From assembly GCA_948567375.1 (NCBI GenBank), contig OX419758.1:37019001-37083000 (forward strand): DNA of 64,000 nt, in the 5' to 3' direction. This document shows positions 21,291 through 32,902 of the stretch, one piece after another. The first letter of the stretch is position 1. Every line of letters begins with the position of its first letter. Under the pieces are notes generated by a model. That model was not told where the DNA came from and did not search any database. It worked only from the letters and a program-made list of their open reading frames with translations. The position numbers and the translations under genes are program-made. This DNA comes from Lunularia cruciata (lineage: Eukaryota; Streptophyta; Marchantiopsida; Lunulariales; Lunulariaceae).

Positions 21291-22304
21291 GTCCATATGT
21301 CTTCTACTTGTATGGTGGTTACAGAAGACAATTAAGAGCCAAAAAATGAACCAAATGTCTACAATTTAAACCCACATGCAGACATTATTGATATGTGGCC
21401 AGATTTTGACAACTAAAACTCAGCTAAATTGGCAAATCTCATGCAAACAAGCTAACTTACTGGCCTTCAAGGCATTCAAAACCTCTCTAGCCCACAACCT
21501 TGTGTCTCAAAGCCTTAAAACTCCAAAATGAGCTAAATGCAGCCTTCTTTGTTGCCTCTCCAAATTTGGTCAAATTTTCCAACTTTGGCAAATTACTCCC
21601 TACATTTAGTTGAATCTTTAAACTCAAACTCTACAAAATCTTTCACTAAATCTAAAGCCTTAATTTGGAAGAATATTTGCTTCAAACTCTAGATCCATGG
21701 CCATATCCACAAAAATAAAAAGTAGCTTTAGCTTCTTGCTCTCAAATTTCTCCCTTTCAAGTTGGAATATCAACTATCTATTAAATTCAAGCAATAGATC
21801 CAACATTCAAAGGTACCATAGATCATACAACCAATGGATACTCTCCAGATCAAATTTTTTCACTCAAGTTCCTTTCTCACTTCTCAATGTAATTACAAAT
21901 CAAAATTCAGTTATAGATTATATATACTCTACCAACATGCTACTTATTACACTCATCAAGCTAAACCCACTCTAGCATAGAGAATCCATATTACACTAAT
22001 CAGCTCTATCTACCATAGCAAGGAGCTCAAGGGCTCAATAAACAAAAATTAAGCTCTGTGGAACTCCCCTTCAAGATATACTCTTCTTGGGGAGACCAAA
22101 GAGTCAAGCCTTAAGTGCACATTGCATGACATATTAAATAATATTGATAGTGAAAATGGTGGGTCAAACTATGCAATCAAAAACCCTAATAGAATACACA
22201 CTGCCACTAAGTAGTCCTTGAGTAGCTATTGATACAACTATTGATTTCAAAGATAATCATTCAAGCATCTTAACAAACTAGCTTAAGAGTTGTAAATATT
22301 ATGA
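21290..22304 (-). mobile_element. Degraded family C leader and LTR, minus orientation (C3)
   Basis: 21480-21888 resembles the C2 leader (54560-54901) and 21889-22304 resembles the C2 5' LTR (54902-55349), starting TGTAATTAC and ending ATTATGACA. Similarity is patchy but collinear over more than 700 bp. 22305-22926 has no assigned feature. Confidence 0.6.
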
Positions 22305-22926
22305 CAACCATCTTAATAGTAGAAATTTCAAATATGAAATCTCACCCCTTACTTAGCAAGGATAGGCTGTATCCATAAAGTCTCATTCCTCTTAGTCACT
22401 CCGTGCTCCAAGTTGATTAAGTAATGAATACCTTTCCTCTCCTAAATCACTCCTTATTTACTCATTAAATTAAATATAGTAATTACCTTAATAAGTAAGG
22501 AATATCTATTTTTTTAAATCTAAATCACCTTATGTAATAAGTCTTCATATTGTCTTTTGGGCTCAAATACCTCCTTTGAAAACTTCTAAGTATAATCTTT
22601 AATATTCTAGTAAATTCTATTAATTATAAAATAATAATATATTTTAAGATCAAGTAAAATCTAATAGCTAAACCTACCTCCACTATCAAAGGTTACCTAG
22701 GTTGGTCAAGCCAATAGATTTTGAAAGTCAATTTGACTATGAATGTCCAAGATGGAGGTCTTATTCTAGTGTTAAATCTCCTAAAAGGTCCCATTTTAAT
22801 ATAAAATTCTCTTTTAGATGTTCACTCTAATATATCTTATTTAAAGTCCACTAGTGGTCTCATTTCTTGTCCTAAAGTTAATTATTACATCTTTCCTCTT
22901 ATTTATCCATACTTAATTAAAGATAA

Positions 22927-23523
22927 TGTAATACCAATAGTTAGATATATTATCTAGAGGTGAAAATTAGCTTGGTAACCTCTAGAAGGATGTTATATAC
23001 CATGGACAAATTAGGTTAGATAGAGGTATCACCAAAAGTGTACTTTTACTAAGAGGTTGGAGTAAAAAATAGCCTAAAAACTTCAAAGCCAATTTTGGAG
23101 GCCTAAATAGATGAATTAGGCCTAAAAATTGCTCAGATTCATCCAAGAGGTAGAAAAGGATTGCCTTCCCTCCCCCCAATTTGTGTCACCAAGAGCTTTC
23201 CAATGATACCTCATCCATGCAATTTTGAGATTCCTACAAGAAGATTCCCTAAAGATTCTCTTTAGTCAAAGCTTGTTTGACCAACTAGATAGGATTATAA
23301 CTAACATACCACTCATACATGCAACTAATCTAAGGGTAGAGCTTGCTGACATGTCACCAATCCCTATATCTAATCCAAGGGTGGAGTTTCCTTTGAGGGA
23401 ATATTCTTTGCTATATAATAAAGACAAGGTGTTCCTTTGGGGCATCAGAGTTTTGAGTGTGAAGCTTTTTGTTTCTTCTTTTGGATTTTCTCTTGGGGGT
23501 TCTCCTATCCTTGGAACCTTACA
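22927..23523 (+). repeat. A3 5' LTR
   Basis: The best-preserved A LTR: TGTAATACCAATAG to CCTTGGAACCTTACA. A TATATAATA box at 23412-23420 lies about 100 bp from its end. It serves as reference for the family. Confidence 0.9.
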
Positions 23524-23524
23524 A

Positions 23525-23536
23525 TGGTATAAGAGT
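23525..23536 (+). other. A3 primer-binding site
   Basis: TGGTATAAGAGT follows the LTR by one base. It matches the initiator tRNA-Met site TGGTATCAGAGC except for two bases. Confidence 0.8.
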
Positions 23537-24139
23537 AGGTTTTTCAATCCAAGAGAGTGGATAACCCCTCTTGGAGGAACATGGACTACTGAGATTGAGT
23601 AATTTCAAGGAGAGAAACCATAGTGGAGTTAGTAGATTAGGAGTGTTTTGGAGAGAAGATGGGATGGAAGCTCATGGAGGACAATTTCTTGCACCTCAAT
23701 TTCTGTTCTTGAATTGATTTCACATCAAGATTATGTATATCCAGCAAGAGCAAATGAGAGTATATCTCATTTACCATTTTGGAGTAGAATCTATGGATAT
23801 AATGATGAATTCACCAAACCCGATGATTCTACCAATAATGATCTATAATAGAGAGTGGGATTTGACAATCTACTTTTTTGTGATGGATCTAAATGTACCA
23901 AATCATCTTTCTTTCAACACTCAAGTAGAAATTTGTTATGTGGTTAGACCAAAAGTGATATTTAGGGATTTTGTAAGCTGCAATTTTGGTGAGGAATAGT
24001 ATCAAAGAGTGATAGTCTCTAAAGTTCCAATAGTAGTCCCAGTAGCATGTGTGCCCTCTTGAGTGATCATATTAACTTTCTATTGAAGTAAAAAGTAGTG
24101 TTTGAGCGTTGCCATGTGTAGGAATCATGGAACCACAAC

Positions 24140-24965
24140 TATAGGATTTGATGCAAGGAGTGCATGGGATGTTGAATAATTTTTGGGAGATCAAGATGAC
24201 CATGGAGGCATTGCAAAGTCAAGTACATAACTTTAGGAATGATCAAGCTATGCAAGAAGGGAAGCCATCTCAAAACCTAGTACCAATGGCCAAAGTACTT
24301 GGAGAGTCACTCATGCAAATGACACCAATCTTGGTCAACAATGAAGACAAATTGTTAGTATGGATGAAGAAGACATGCAATATCAAGCCTTACAAGGGGC
24401 AATGCTCCATGGGAATAGTAGAGAATGGGATTCAACAATGAATTGATACTTTTGATTATTCATAACAAAGATCACCAATCATTTTGCAGATGTGTTTGCA
24501 TGTGGGTACTTGATCAATTAAGCTCTCACATAGTATGATGCTTGGGAATGAGTAATGTTTGCAAAAGGAAGAGAGTTCACTTGGATAGAAATGTAGGAAG
24601 GGTTGCTAAAGAACTTCCAATCCATGGATTCCATGCAGATGGCCAAAACTTGACTCTGGGAGTTGAAGTAGAAGAATAGAAAACAAAGAATACATAGCTG
24701 CATTTCTTGATCTACAAGTTGTAATAACCAACATGAGTCCAACAAAAGCACTAGATAATTTCAAAAAAGGGTTAAAAGAGCAAATTTGCCAAGAAGTAAT
24801 GGTACAAAATCCTCACACTATTTTTGAAGCCTTTGCTTACGACCAGAGAATAAAAAGGGCACTTGGAGGAGGTGAAGGGGTAGTCCTAACTCAACATTAT
24901 TGGGCTAAAACACATCATTTTGGTGGACTAGTTGTTATTGAATCGGGCAACATTTGGTTTTGAGA
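24140..24965 (+). pseudogene. A3 Gag remnant
   Basis: Frames at 24148-24441 (VHGMLNNFWEIKMTMEALQS) and 24733-24963 (ALDNFKKGLKEQICQEVMVQ, then IFEAFAYDQRIKRA) resemble plant gypsy Gag, where the second phrase is the conserved F..GL...I...V segment. Stops and shifts lie between them. No zinc knuckle is readable. Confidence 0.65.
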
Positions 24966-25165
24966 CCAAGGAGCACAATCGCTCCAAGGAGATAAGGACG
25001 GGGAGAAGAAAAGAGAGACAAAGTTCCATGAGGAGAAGGGACTTGAGCATAAAAACATTTTTGTTTCAATTTTGGCTGAGTTCTGCATATAGCCATCAAC
25101 TGCTGTGCTTGTCTCCCTAGAGCCTAGAGGCCCTAGCCTCTATACAAGCAAACTTTGAACAACAT

Positions 25166-25932
25166 TTTAATACCAATAGCTAGACATATCATCTAGAGTT
25201 GAAAATTGGCTTGGTAACATTTGGAAGCATGTTATGTATCATAGGCTAGGTATATCAGATAGAGGAGTCACCAAAAGAGTACTTCTACTAATAGGTCACC
25301 AAAAGAGTACTAATAGGGCAAGAGTCAAAAATAGCTTGAATTTGAAATACCAAAAGCTTGACATATTATCTAGAGGTGGAAATTGACTTGGTAACATCAA
25401 GAAGTATTTTATGCATGATGGGCTAGGTAGTTCAGATAGAGGTGTCACCAGAAGTACTTCTACTAGTAGGCCAAGAGCCAAAAATAACCTAGAAATTTCA
25501 GAGCCAATTTCCAAGGTCTAAACGGATGAATTAAGCCTCAAAAATGTATAATTCCTCCTAATAGAGGATAGGCTTGCCTTACCTTGACCAATTTTGTCTC
25601 ATTGAGAGCTTTCCAATGGTATCTCACCTATGCAATTTGGAGATTCCTCCAAGAAAATTCTCTTAAGATTCTCTTTGGTCAAAGATGGTTTGACCAACCA
25701 GATAGGATCAAAACCAACATGTTACCCATGCATGCAACCAATCTAAGGGTAGAGATTGCTTATAGGTCACCAATCCATGTATCTGATCCAAGGGTGTAGC
25801 TTCCTTTGGTGGTGTTCCCTTTGCTATATAACACAGTCAAGGTGCTCCTTTGAGGCATCAGAGGTTGAGTGTGAAATTGTGTGTTTCTTCTTCTGTGTAT
25901 CTCTTCCTGTCTCCTTTCCTTGAAAGATTACA
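25166..25932 (+). repeat. A2 5' LTR with duplicated first 175 bp
   Basis: Its first part (about 25168-25345) repeats the start of the LTR (about 25346-25500), after which a normal A LTR follows to GAAAGATTACA. The same double start is found in the solo LTR at 62331, so it marks an LTR subfamily or a shared event. A further local duplication (CACCAAAAGAGTACT) lies near 25270-25310. Confidence 0.8.
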
Positions 25933-25989
25933 AACATAGAGAGATGATTTCAAGAGGAGGATGAGGAGATCACATTGGAAACTGAAGAT

Positions 25990-27185
25990 CATTAGAAAAT
26001 GTACCTCATGGACTTACTAGCTCAATGGAGAAGCAAAAAGAAAGGGTAGGAAGACAACGAGTGCGTAAAGATTAAGGAAGACAAGCTCGCAACTAATTGT
26101 TGTGAATGGAGTTCTAGAAGGTAATCAGGTGAGAATATTGATAGAAACTAGAGCAACAGAGAATTTCTTGTCTTGCTTTGTTACAATAAGATTGGGGATG
26201 GATCTAGAGAAGGATGAGAATGCAAAAGTAGAGCTACCTAATGGGTAAACAAAGAGGATTGAGTTGTTACTTAGAAAGGTAGCACTCTCTAGAGGAGAGT
26301 ATCAAGAAGCAATTGAGTGGCAAGTGATATGGTTAGCTTGTTATGATGCAAGCTTAGTCATGCCATGGATGGAGCATCACAACCCTATGGTAGATTAGAG
26401 GAAGTAAGTAATGAGAACTCATCAATGGAAGATCATTTAGGTTAAAGAAAGATCACATTGGCAAGGATTGCCTCTTTATGTCATAAGGACAACAAATATC
26501 TATAAGACAGATAGATGTTTCATGGGTCTAATAAGAGAAATCCAGAGTGCACAACTCAATGGAAAAATACCAAAGAAATTAAAAGATATGGTCAATGAGT
26601 TTCAAGATGTCTTCTTGGATGATCTACCCTCAGGATTACCATTAAAAATGAGAGTAGATCATAAAATTGAGATATTTCTAGGGAAGATACCTCCTTTTAA
26701 AACCCATATTGTCTATCTTCTCATGAGTTGGAGGAGTGCAAGGCTCAAATTGAGGATATGTTGCAAAAAACGTTTATCCAATCCAATGTATCACCATATG
26801 GAGCTCTTGTCTTGTTTGTGAAGAAGAAAGATGGTACAATGCACATTTGTATTGACTATTGGAGCCTAAATCAACAAATGGTGAAGAAAAAATACCCCTT
26901 ACCCCACATGGATGATCACAAAATTGCTTTTCAAACAAGGTATGGCCACTTTGAGTACTTGGTGAGGCCGTTTGGCCTCACCAACACACAAGCCACTTTC
27001 ATAAGTTTGATGAATGAAATATTCATCTATACTTGGATAAATCTATTACCATCTTCCTAGATGACATCTTAGTCTACAATAAAACAATGATAGAACACAA
27101 GCAACATTTACAAGAAGTCCTCCAGATCTTATGATAAAATAAGTTGTATGCCAAAATCTCAAAGTGTAATTTTGGCAAGTTAGAA
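25990..27185 (+). pseudogene. A2 protease and reverse transcriptase
   Basis: The protease site reads Ile-Glu-Thr-Arg-Ala-Thr-Glu-Asn-Phe near 26140, so the catalytic Asp and Gly are both changed. RT begins near 26490 (EFQDVFLDDLPSGLP) and continues through [31 protein letters not shown], a deletion that removes the LDL block, [13 protein letters not shown] and, after a frame change, [12 protein letters not shown] near 27055. The sequence is cut at about 27190. Confidence 0.85.
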
Positions 27186-27189
27186 GTGG

Positions 27190-27995
27190 ACTACTTTTGG
27201 CCAAGGATGCTTGTTGTTATGGAAACTGATCCATAAATTGCAGGAGCTCAATCATCCAAAGGCATCACCAGCACCCAAGGACTCAACTTTCATGATGGCA
27301 GGTTATGGATCCTAGATGCCACGGACATAAGAACCACCATCCTAGCAAAGTATCATGATTCTACAATTGTAGGTCATGTTGGAGTGGACAAGACCTTGGA
27401 TGCAATCAAATGGCATTACTATTGGCCCAAGATGAGCAACAATGTGATGAAACACATTTAGAGTTGCCTACTTTATCAACAAATAAAGCTTCTAATCAAG
27501 CTCTCACAAGACTCCTTCAACACCTACCCACTCCTACACAATGTTGGGAACAAGTAAGCATGGATCTGGTTTGTGAATTGCCCAAGATCACCTTAGGGTT
27601 TCACTCTATAGTAGTCTTTGTCAACCAACTTAGCAAAATGATTCATGTGCATCCTATCACCAAGGTTGTGACTACTCCATAACTAGCTCAATTGTACTTA
27701 GATGCAGTCTCTTCTCACCATGGCTTGTCTCAAGGGCTCATCATCAATAGAGGCATTCAATTCACTAGTTTATTTTGGAGAAAACTCTTTGGTTTCTTCA
27801 AAACCAAATTGGCCATGTCCACAACTTACCATCCATAGACCGATGGACAAACAAAGTGAGCTAATTGCAATATTGAGAACATGCTCCGGAGCTTTACCAT
27901 AGATGAGCAAGAGAGGTGGAACACCTTACTTCCACTTGTACATTTTTCTTACAATAATTCAATGAATGCATCCACACATGTCACACCGTTTGGAT
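27190..27995 (+). pseudogene. A2 integrase remnant
   Basis: RT joins directly to integrase sequence at 27193, skipping about 1.2 kb of RNase H found in A1. Readable parts: HYYWPKMSNNVMK near 27413, SNQALTRLLQ, VSMDLVCELPKI near 27560 (first catalytic Asp), VVFVNQLSKMIH, then INRGIQFTS near 27753, where the second catalytic Asp position reads Asn. The C-terminal part after 27990 is deleted. Confidence 0.82.
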
Positions 27996-28169
27996 GCATT
28001 CAACTTCATATTCTTCCCCATTCTTTGTTGAATTCATGTAGTATCCTAGCACCTTGAGCTATTGCCACACATGAAGATCCACCAATATTCCATGTTTCCT
28101 TACTATGCAGATATGCTTTTCATTTGCCTCACTTTCTTTCCATACAAGACATTTGACCTTGTCCAACAC

Positions 28170-28376
28170 TCATTGATGGCACGAAGGAATATGAAGTCAA
28201 ATGTATTCTCTTGAAATGTATCCGTTGTACTTGCCATCTGTGTGTGGAATATCTTGTATAGTGGAAAGTGTACCCACTAGATGAGGCAATATGGGAGCCA
28301 GCAACCAACTTGATTGATGCACTTGTGTTAGTGAAATCTTTTGAGCAACAATTTTGCAATGAGGATGTTGTGTCTT
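28170..28376 (+). pseudogene. A2 chromodomain remnant
   Basis: The frame reads TKEYEVKCIL near 28180, later CVEYLV and AIWEPATNLIDALVLV, aligning with the A1 chromodomain at 10007-10180. It ends just before the polypurine tract. Confidence 0.78.
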
Positions 28377-28390
28377 AAATGGGTGAGGTT

Positions 28391-28745
28391 TGTAATACCA
28401 ATAGCTAGACATATTATCTAGAGATGAAAATTGGCTTGGCAACATCTAGAAGGATGTTATATATGATAGAATAAGTATATCAGATAGAGGTATTACCAAA
28501 GAGTACTTCTACAAATAGTGCAAGAGCCAAAAATAGCCTGAAAAATTTTAAGTCAATTTTGGAGGCCTAAAGGGATGAATTAGGCCTCAAAAATGTGAAA
28601 TTATTCTCAAATGAAAGAAAGAGTTGGCCTTCCCTCCACCTTTTTGTCTCACAAAGATCTTTTCAACGATACCTCACCCATGCAATTTTTGAGATTCCTA
28701 CAAAAATATTCCCTAAAGATTCCCTTTAGTCAACGCTTGTTTAAA
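28391..28745 (+). repeat. A2 3' LTR, truncated
   Basis: It starts TGTAATACCAATAG after AAATGGGTGAGG and runs about 355 bp, ending after the GTCAACGCTTGTTT segment that lies mid-LTR in A3. The remaining 240 bp are missing. Confidence 0.85.
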
Positions 28746-29060
28746 CAACAAATTTGGGAATGGTAGTTGAGGAGCATGAAACATCTCTTGCTCAAATGTT
28801 TCCTTTGATGGTCTAGCATCCATGTTTTGCTACAACTCTCACTCTCAATGTACTCCTCCTACTTGAGACTCCTTTGACTTAAAATACCTCCCTTGTTATC
28901 AAATCTCCACCATCTATATACATCAAAGCCCTCAAATCATAACATAATTACACAAGTATATTCCATATGGCCAATCACTTAAATAGACACAAATTGATCA
29001 CATGGAAAAAGCTCAATCTCAAAATCTGTCATACAATCTACTCTAACTTTATAGAGGTAA
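28746..29060. other. Unassigned
   Basis: It lies between the truncated A2 LTR and the C1 element. I see no gene, repeat or match within the window. Confidence 0.5.
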
Positions 29061-29066
29061 ACCACA

Positions 29067-29826
29067 CTAACTTACTTTTTCATGGGCTACACAAACCACA
29101 ACACAACAATGTCCTTCCAACATGAAGAGTTTGAAAGGTAAAACCTTGTGCACTCTCAAGATGAAGTTGGATGTAGTCATATTAAGTGTTGTTAGTGCAA
29201 TCTGTTGTATCACCCAGATAAAATGAACAGATTGAGGGTTTATAACCTCCTCTTTGAATAATATCATAACATAAAGTATCCCTATCCTAATTAATTGCCA
29301 AGTTCTCAAAGCCATTGGCATCACTATTGAAAGGTCTTTGCTTGTTGAGAACATGTGCTCACCCATCCAAAATTACAATAGCATCACAATAAATAGCTAT
29401 AGGTAAATCTGGATCTATAAAGTAGAAAGTAAGGAGAGAAGGAGGTTGGAAAGTTGAAATTGATAGCCCATGGCCAACCAAGTAAATTGGAGATCCCAAT
29501 CTCCCATACAAACCATACTTATGTAACCCTCTCTTCACCATCTACCTCAAGGTGATCTTGAGAGGTAGTACAATGATCAATCAAGGCCTTGTAACACAAG
29601 ACCTAAAACTCTCCCAAGAACTCTATACCTTAATCAATCAAAAGTTCAACTAGTCCACCAAAATGACTAAGAACCCAATCTAAGAACAAGTAAGTTGTCC
29701 TTTCATTGGACTTTGTAGGAAGTACCACCAACTCAATCTACTTGAAGAAATGCTCCACCATAACCAAAACATACCAATAAAGTCCCACAATCAATGATAA
29801 AGGTCCAACAAAGTCCAAACTCCAAT
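29067..29826 (-). pseudogene. C1 integrase remnant
   Basis: Minus-strand segments read FVGPLSLIVGLYWYVLVMVEHFFK, a Ty3-type core start, then DWVLSHFGGLVELLID near 29650-29690, and MVKRGLHKYGLYGRLG with SLLTFYFIDPDLPIAI near 29540-29400, matching C2. Stops break the frame several times. Sequence equivalent to the C2 PHD region is not readable here. Confidence 0.78.
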
Positions 29827-30323
29827 TGTAACAATACGGAGTTTAGTGACAAAATTAATCAAGGCTAACAAAGTAGCAAATAGGCCAAATTAGCCTAGAA
29901 TATTCAAGAAGTATCTAGGAAAATACTTGATACCTTCCAAGTATTGAGTACTATGCATATGCCAATTGGTGACATCTAGGAGGAAGTTTCCTTGGAAGCT
30001 TCTTGGTTAGCTTAGCTTGCAAGTAGTCCCAAGTAGGTAGTTTCTAGAAGGAAGCTTCTAGAAGCTTCCAACTAGCTTAGCTTGCATGCCAAGTAGGCAT
30101 CTTTTTGAAGGAAGCTTATGGAGAAACTTCTTGGTTAACTTGGCTTGCATTCCAAGAAAACTGCTAAAGGAAGCCTCTTGAGAAGCTTCTCAAGAGCTTT
30201 GTATGTTCCCTATAAATATCAAAGTCAAAGCTCATGCTAGGCATTTAGAGTTTCCCTCATTCAAGTATCCCAATGTGATCTTCCATTCTCCTATTTCTCT
30301 CCTTGGTCTTGGTCTTTTATATT
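29827..30323 (+). mobile_element. Family B solo LTR in C1, no TSD
   Basis: A 497-bp B LTR in plus orientation, TGTAACAATACGG to GTCTTTTATA. Flanking 5-mers differ (CCAAT, TTGAT), and the C1 sequence resumes some 400 bp further along the C2 map, so the flank was deleted or recombined. It holds a TATAAATA box at 30211-30218. Confidence 0.85.
30050..30069 (+). promoter_or_regulatory. Four-unit heat-shock-element-like block
   Basis: Units GGAAG, CTTCT, AGAAG, CTTCC are contiguous and perfect, with a TTTCT-AGAAG pair just before them (30041-30050). This is the same arrangement as in B1. Confidence 0.5.
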
Positions 30324-31600
30324 GATCTATATTGATATCTTCATCCTTTGGATCTATGACCTTAACAACTCCTGTTTGTACCCAAATAAATACCATCAAA
30401 GCCTCCAAACGTATACATAGAATGGTAAATGCATACCAACTTAGCATCATTTGCTCAACTATCTCACCATACAAATGTGCTCTAGTTTGATCCTGTTGAT
30501 TGAGATATGGGTTTCTACTCAAATTTTACTCCTATAAAATCAAAGCCCATTGGGCAAGCTCCTTAAACAGCATATCAAACTCTATCAATCACTTTAGTGG
30601 TTGATGATCAATGATGAGAGTGAAAAGGTTACCAAATATGTAACATAAAAAATCCTAGTGCCCACACTATTGCCAAACAATCTCCCTCATATGAACTTTA
30701 CTTCTCCTCCACTAAATTGTTGGAGTGACCAGCATAGCCCACTACAAATGACTTCCCTCATCATCATGTTGGGTGACCATTTTTCCAAGACCCAATGTAC
30801 TTTAATCAATATGAACCTAGAATGGTTGTCCTCTGATTGGTCTCCTAAGAATAAGAGTAGATGTCAACCTCTTCTTGAGCTTTAAAAAAGCTCTCTCCTA
30901 TCCTATATCTCCCCAACACCACTCTTGTGTAAGTTTGGTTAGCTTGGTCAAGGCCTTGGCAATGGCAATAAATCCTCTAACATATTGGTAATAGAAGTTT
31001 TCCAACCTAAGGAATGCTTGCACTCTACTCAAATCTATAGGCCAAGGAATGTGCAATAGCCTCCACCTTGGTTCTTGAATACCAAGTCCACCAAGGTAAA
31101 TAGTTTGCCCATCCAAATATTCAACTTGCTTATGGAAGAATCTACACTTCCCATGATATAATTTGAGTCCATGAGATCTCAACCCCTCAAACACCTCCAA
31201 CAAATCTCTCTCATGCTCTTCCACAATAGTGTTATAGACCAAAATTTCATCAATATAACACCAAGAAAAATCCAATCTTGCTAAGATCTTGTCCATGACC
31301 CTTTGGAACTCGGCAAGAGTATTCTTTAATCCAAATGGTAAGAATCTCCGTTCATACAATACATCCTTGCCGTAAAGATCAATAGTCCAAAATGCTATCT
31401 TGGCTTGTCGTCTTCCTTGATCAACAATGGATGACATCTTGCTTGAAGCTCTAAAGTATTGCAGACCTTTGCATGCCCAATCTCATCAAAGATATCCTTT
31501 AGTGTATGCATAGTATACCAATCAGACCTAATATGTTAATTGATAGGAAAATAATCTCCACACATCTACCTTTATGTGTAGTTTTTATGTATATCCTTCT
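30324..31600 (-). pseudogene. C1 RNase H and reverse transcriptase
   Basis: RT occupies 30898-31600 on the minus strand: FLPFGLKNTLAEFQRVMDKI and the catalytic CYIDEILVYN, where the second Asp of the YxDD box has become Glu, then EHERDLLEVFEGLRSHGL and CRFFHKQVEYL. RNase H follows with HQPLKWLIE near 30580-30610. 30232-30522 is the RNase H-integrase linker (NPYLNQQDQTRA), shared with C2. Confidence 0.82.
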
Positions 31601-32004
31601 TGTCTAGCATCATTGTAGTTGAACCATACTTTCCATACAAAATCTACACCAAACTAGCCTCAAAAATATCTTTACTCTAGCTCTAAATCATGCTCTTTCC
31701 ATATTACTATATGTGTAGAGACATAGAAAAATGGATGTATCACTAGTAGGCTCATTTTGAATAGTATGTCATTTTAGAGCACTGAAATCCTTCATATTGA
31801 AGGCAAAACACTCATATAGCTCTTCAAGAACCTCCAAACTCTGTATCTTTCCCCTCTTGTAAACTTGGGTCCAATGTTTGGCTCTCAAGTATCTGGTATA
31901 AGTCCATGTAAGAGTGGAAGACACATTGACTAAGCCCTTGGGAGAAATAATGCCATGTTTCCAATTGCTAGAGTCCCTAATCTTAGAGCAAATAGGATTA
32001 GACT

Positions 32005-32082
32005 AAAGACATTAAACTCCAAACACTATGCTCTACACTTTTTGGGAAGTGTAGGGCATAGTGTTTGGAGTTTAATGTCTTT
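32005..32082. repeat. Near-perfect 35-bp inverted repeat (hairpin)
   Basis: Arms at 32005-32039 and 32048-32082 pair over 35 bases with one mismatch around an 8-base loop (TTTTGGGA). It sits at the right end of C1. Its perfection contrasts with the decayed surroundings. Confidence 0.92.
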
Positions 32083-32897
32083 GTAGTGAAGGAACAGTTC
32101 AAAGTTGATTGAATCATCACCTTCAAGAATAGTTGGAATTCATTCTTATTGAAAGTAATATTTTAATTCTCCATTTTCCATACTGCACCATATTGGTGAA
32201 AAAACACTCTTCTAAGACTTGTTCTTGCCTAGGAGGTTAAATAAGTAACAAGAAAAAATTGTCATTTGTGAATCTTCTCCCCAAATGTAGCCCCTTCCAA
32301 TCCATATCCTCAAGGAAACAACATGCTTCTTGCTATTATACCACTTTTGGGTCAACATTATGTTACAAAAAGCCATATCAACATGATCACCTATGTGGAA
32401 TTATAAGCCTAGTAAAACATTATAGTATTCTTCCACTATGGAACAAAGACAAAATACCTTGTCTTCTTGCTAAGATAATATTAATAAGATAGTATTTTAA
32501 GGATCAAGAATTTGAAATATATTCAAGGTAAACCATGCATATCTAATTAAAATGCTTGTACCATAGTATGGGATGCACAATTTATTAATTTTGTTGTTGT
32601 GTGTTATTCTAAGGGTTAATTTGTTCATAATTGTATTTTGATCTTGGTTCAGTATTTGGTTATGATATACTTGTTGTTTTTTCTTTTAGCTCAATTCAAT
32701 ACATATGTATAATTACATTCTTTATTCTTAGTCAAATGGTTAAAATACCTCTTATAATAAGTCATTACTCACTCATACATAAACAAAGTCATTATATATT
32801 AAACTTGATATCTTTGGTACTCCTTTGTACCTTATCCATGTTAGATTCTTAACATCAACATGAGAAAAGCTATTAAACTAAAACTTATTGTAACACA
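32083..32897. other. Unassigned AT-rich DNA
   Basis: Short open frames exist (32259-32492, 32631-32852) but show no domain and are rich in AT codons. I see nothing to support a gene. Confidence 0.5.
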
Positions 32898-32902
32898 TAA
32901 TA

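Larger units (their letters stand above)
22927..25165 (+). mobile_element. Family A copy A3, 5' LTR and gag only
   Basis: A full 597-bp 5' LTR (22927-23523) is followed by a primer site and decayed gag. A2's 5' LTR starts at 25166, cutting A3 off before protease. It may have been truncated by A2 insertion or by recombination between the two. Confidence 0.82.
25166..28745 (+). mobile_element. Family A copy A2, internally deleted
   Basis: It has a 5' LTR with an internal duplication (25166-25932), a short interior with protease, RT, integrase and chromodomain, a polypurine tract (28376-28388) and a 3' LTR cut at about 28745. Gag, RNase H and part of the integrase are missing by deletion. Confidence 0.85.
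29060..31995 (-). mobile_element. Family C copy C1 (Ty3/gypsy pol, no LTRs)
   Basis: On the minus strand it runs from a spacer (31995) through RT, RNase H and integrase to about 29060, collinear with C2 (48200-51060). It lacks gag and both LTRs, and a B LTR sits in it at 29827-30323. All domains carry stops. Confidence 0.82.

Noticed and set aside
28746-29060. Continuation of the A2 LTR or C1
   Set aside because: I could not align it to either; left unassigned.
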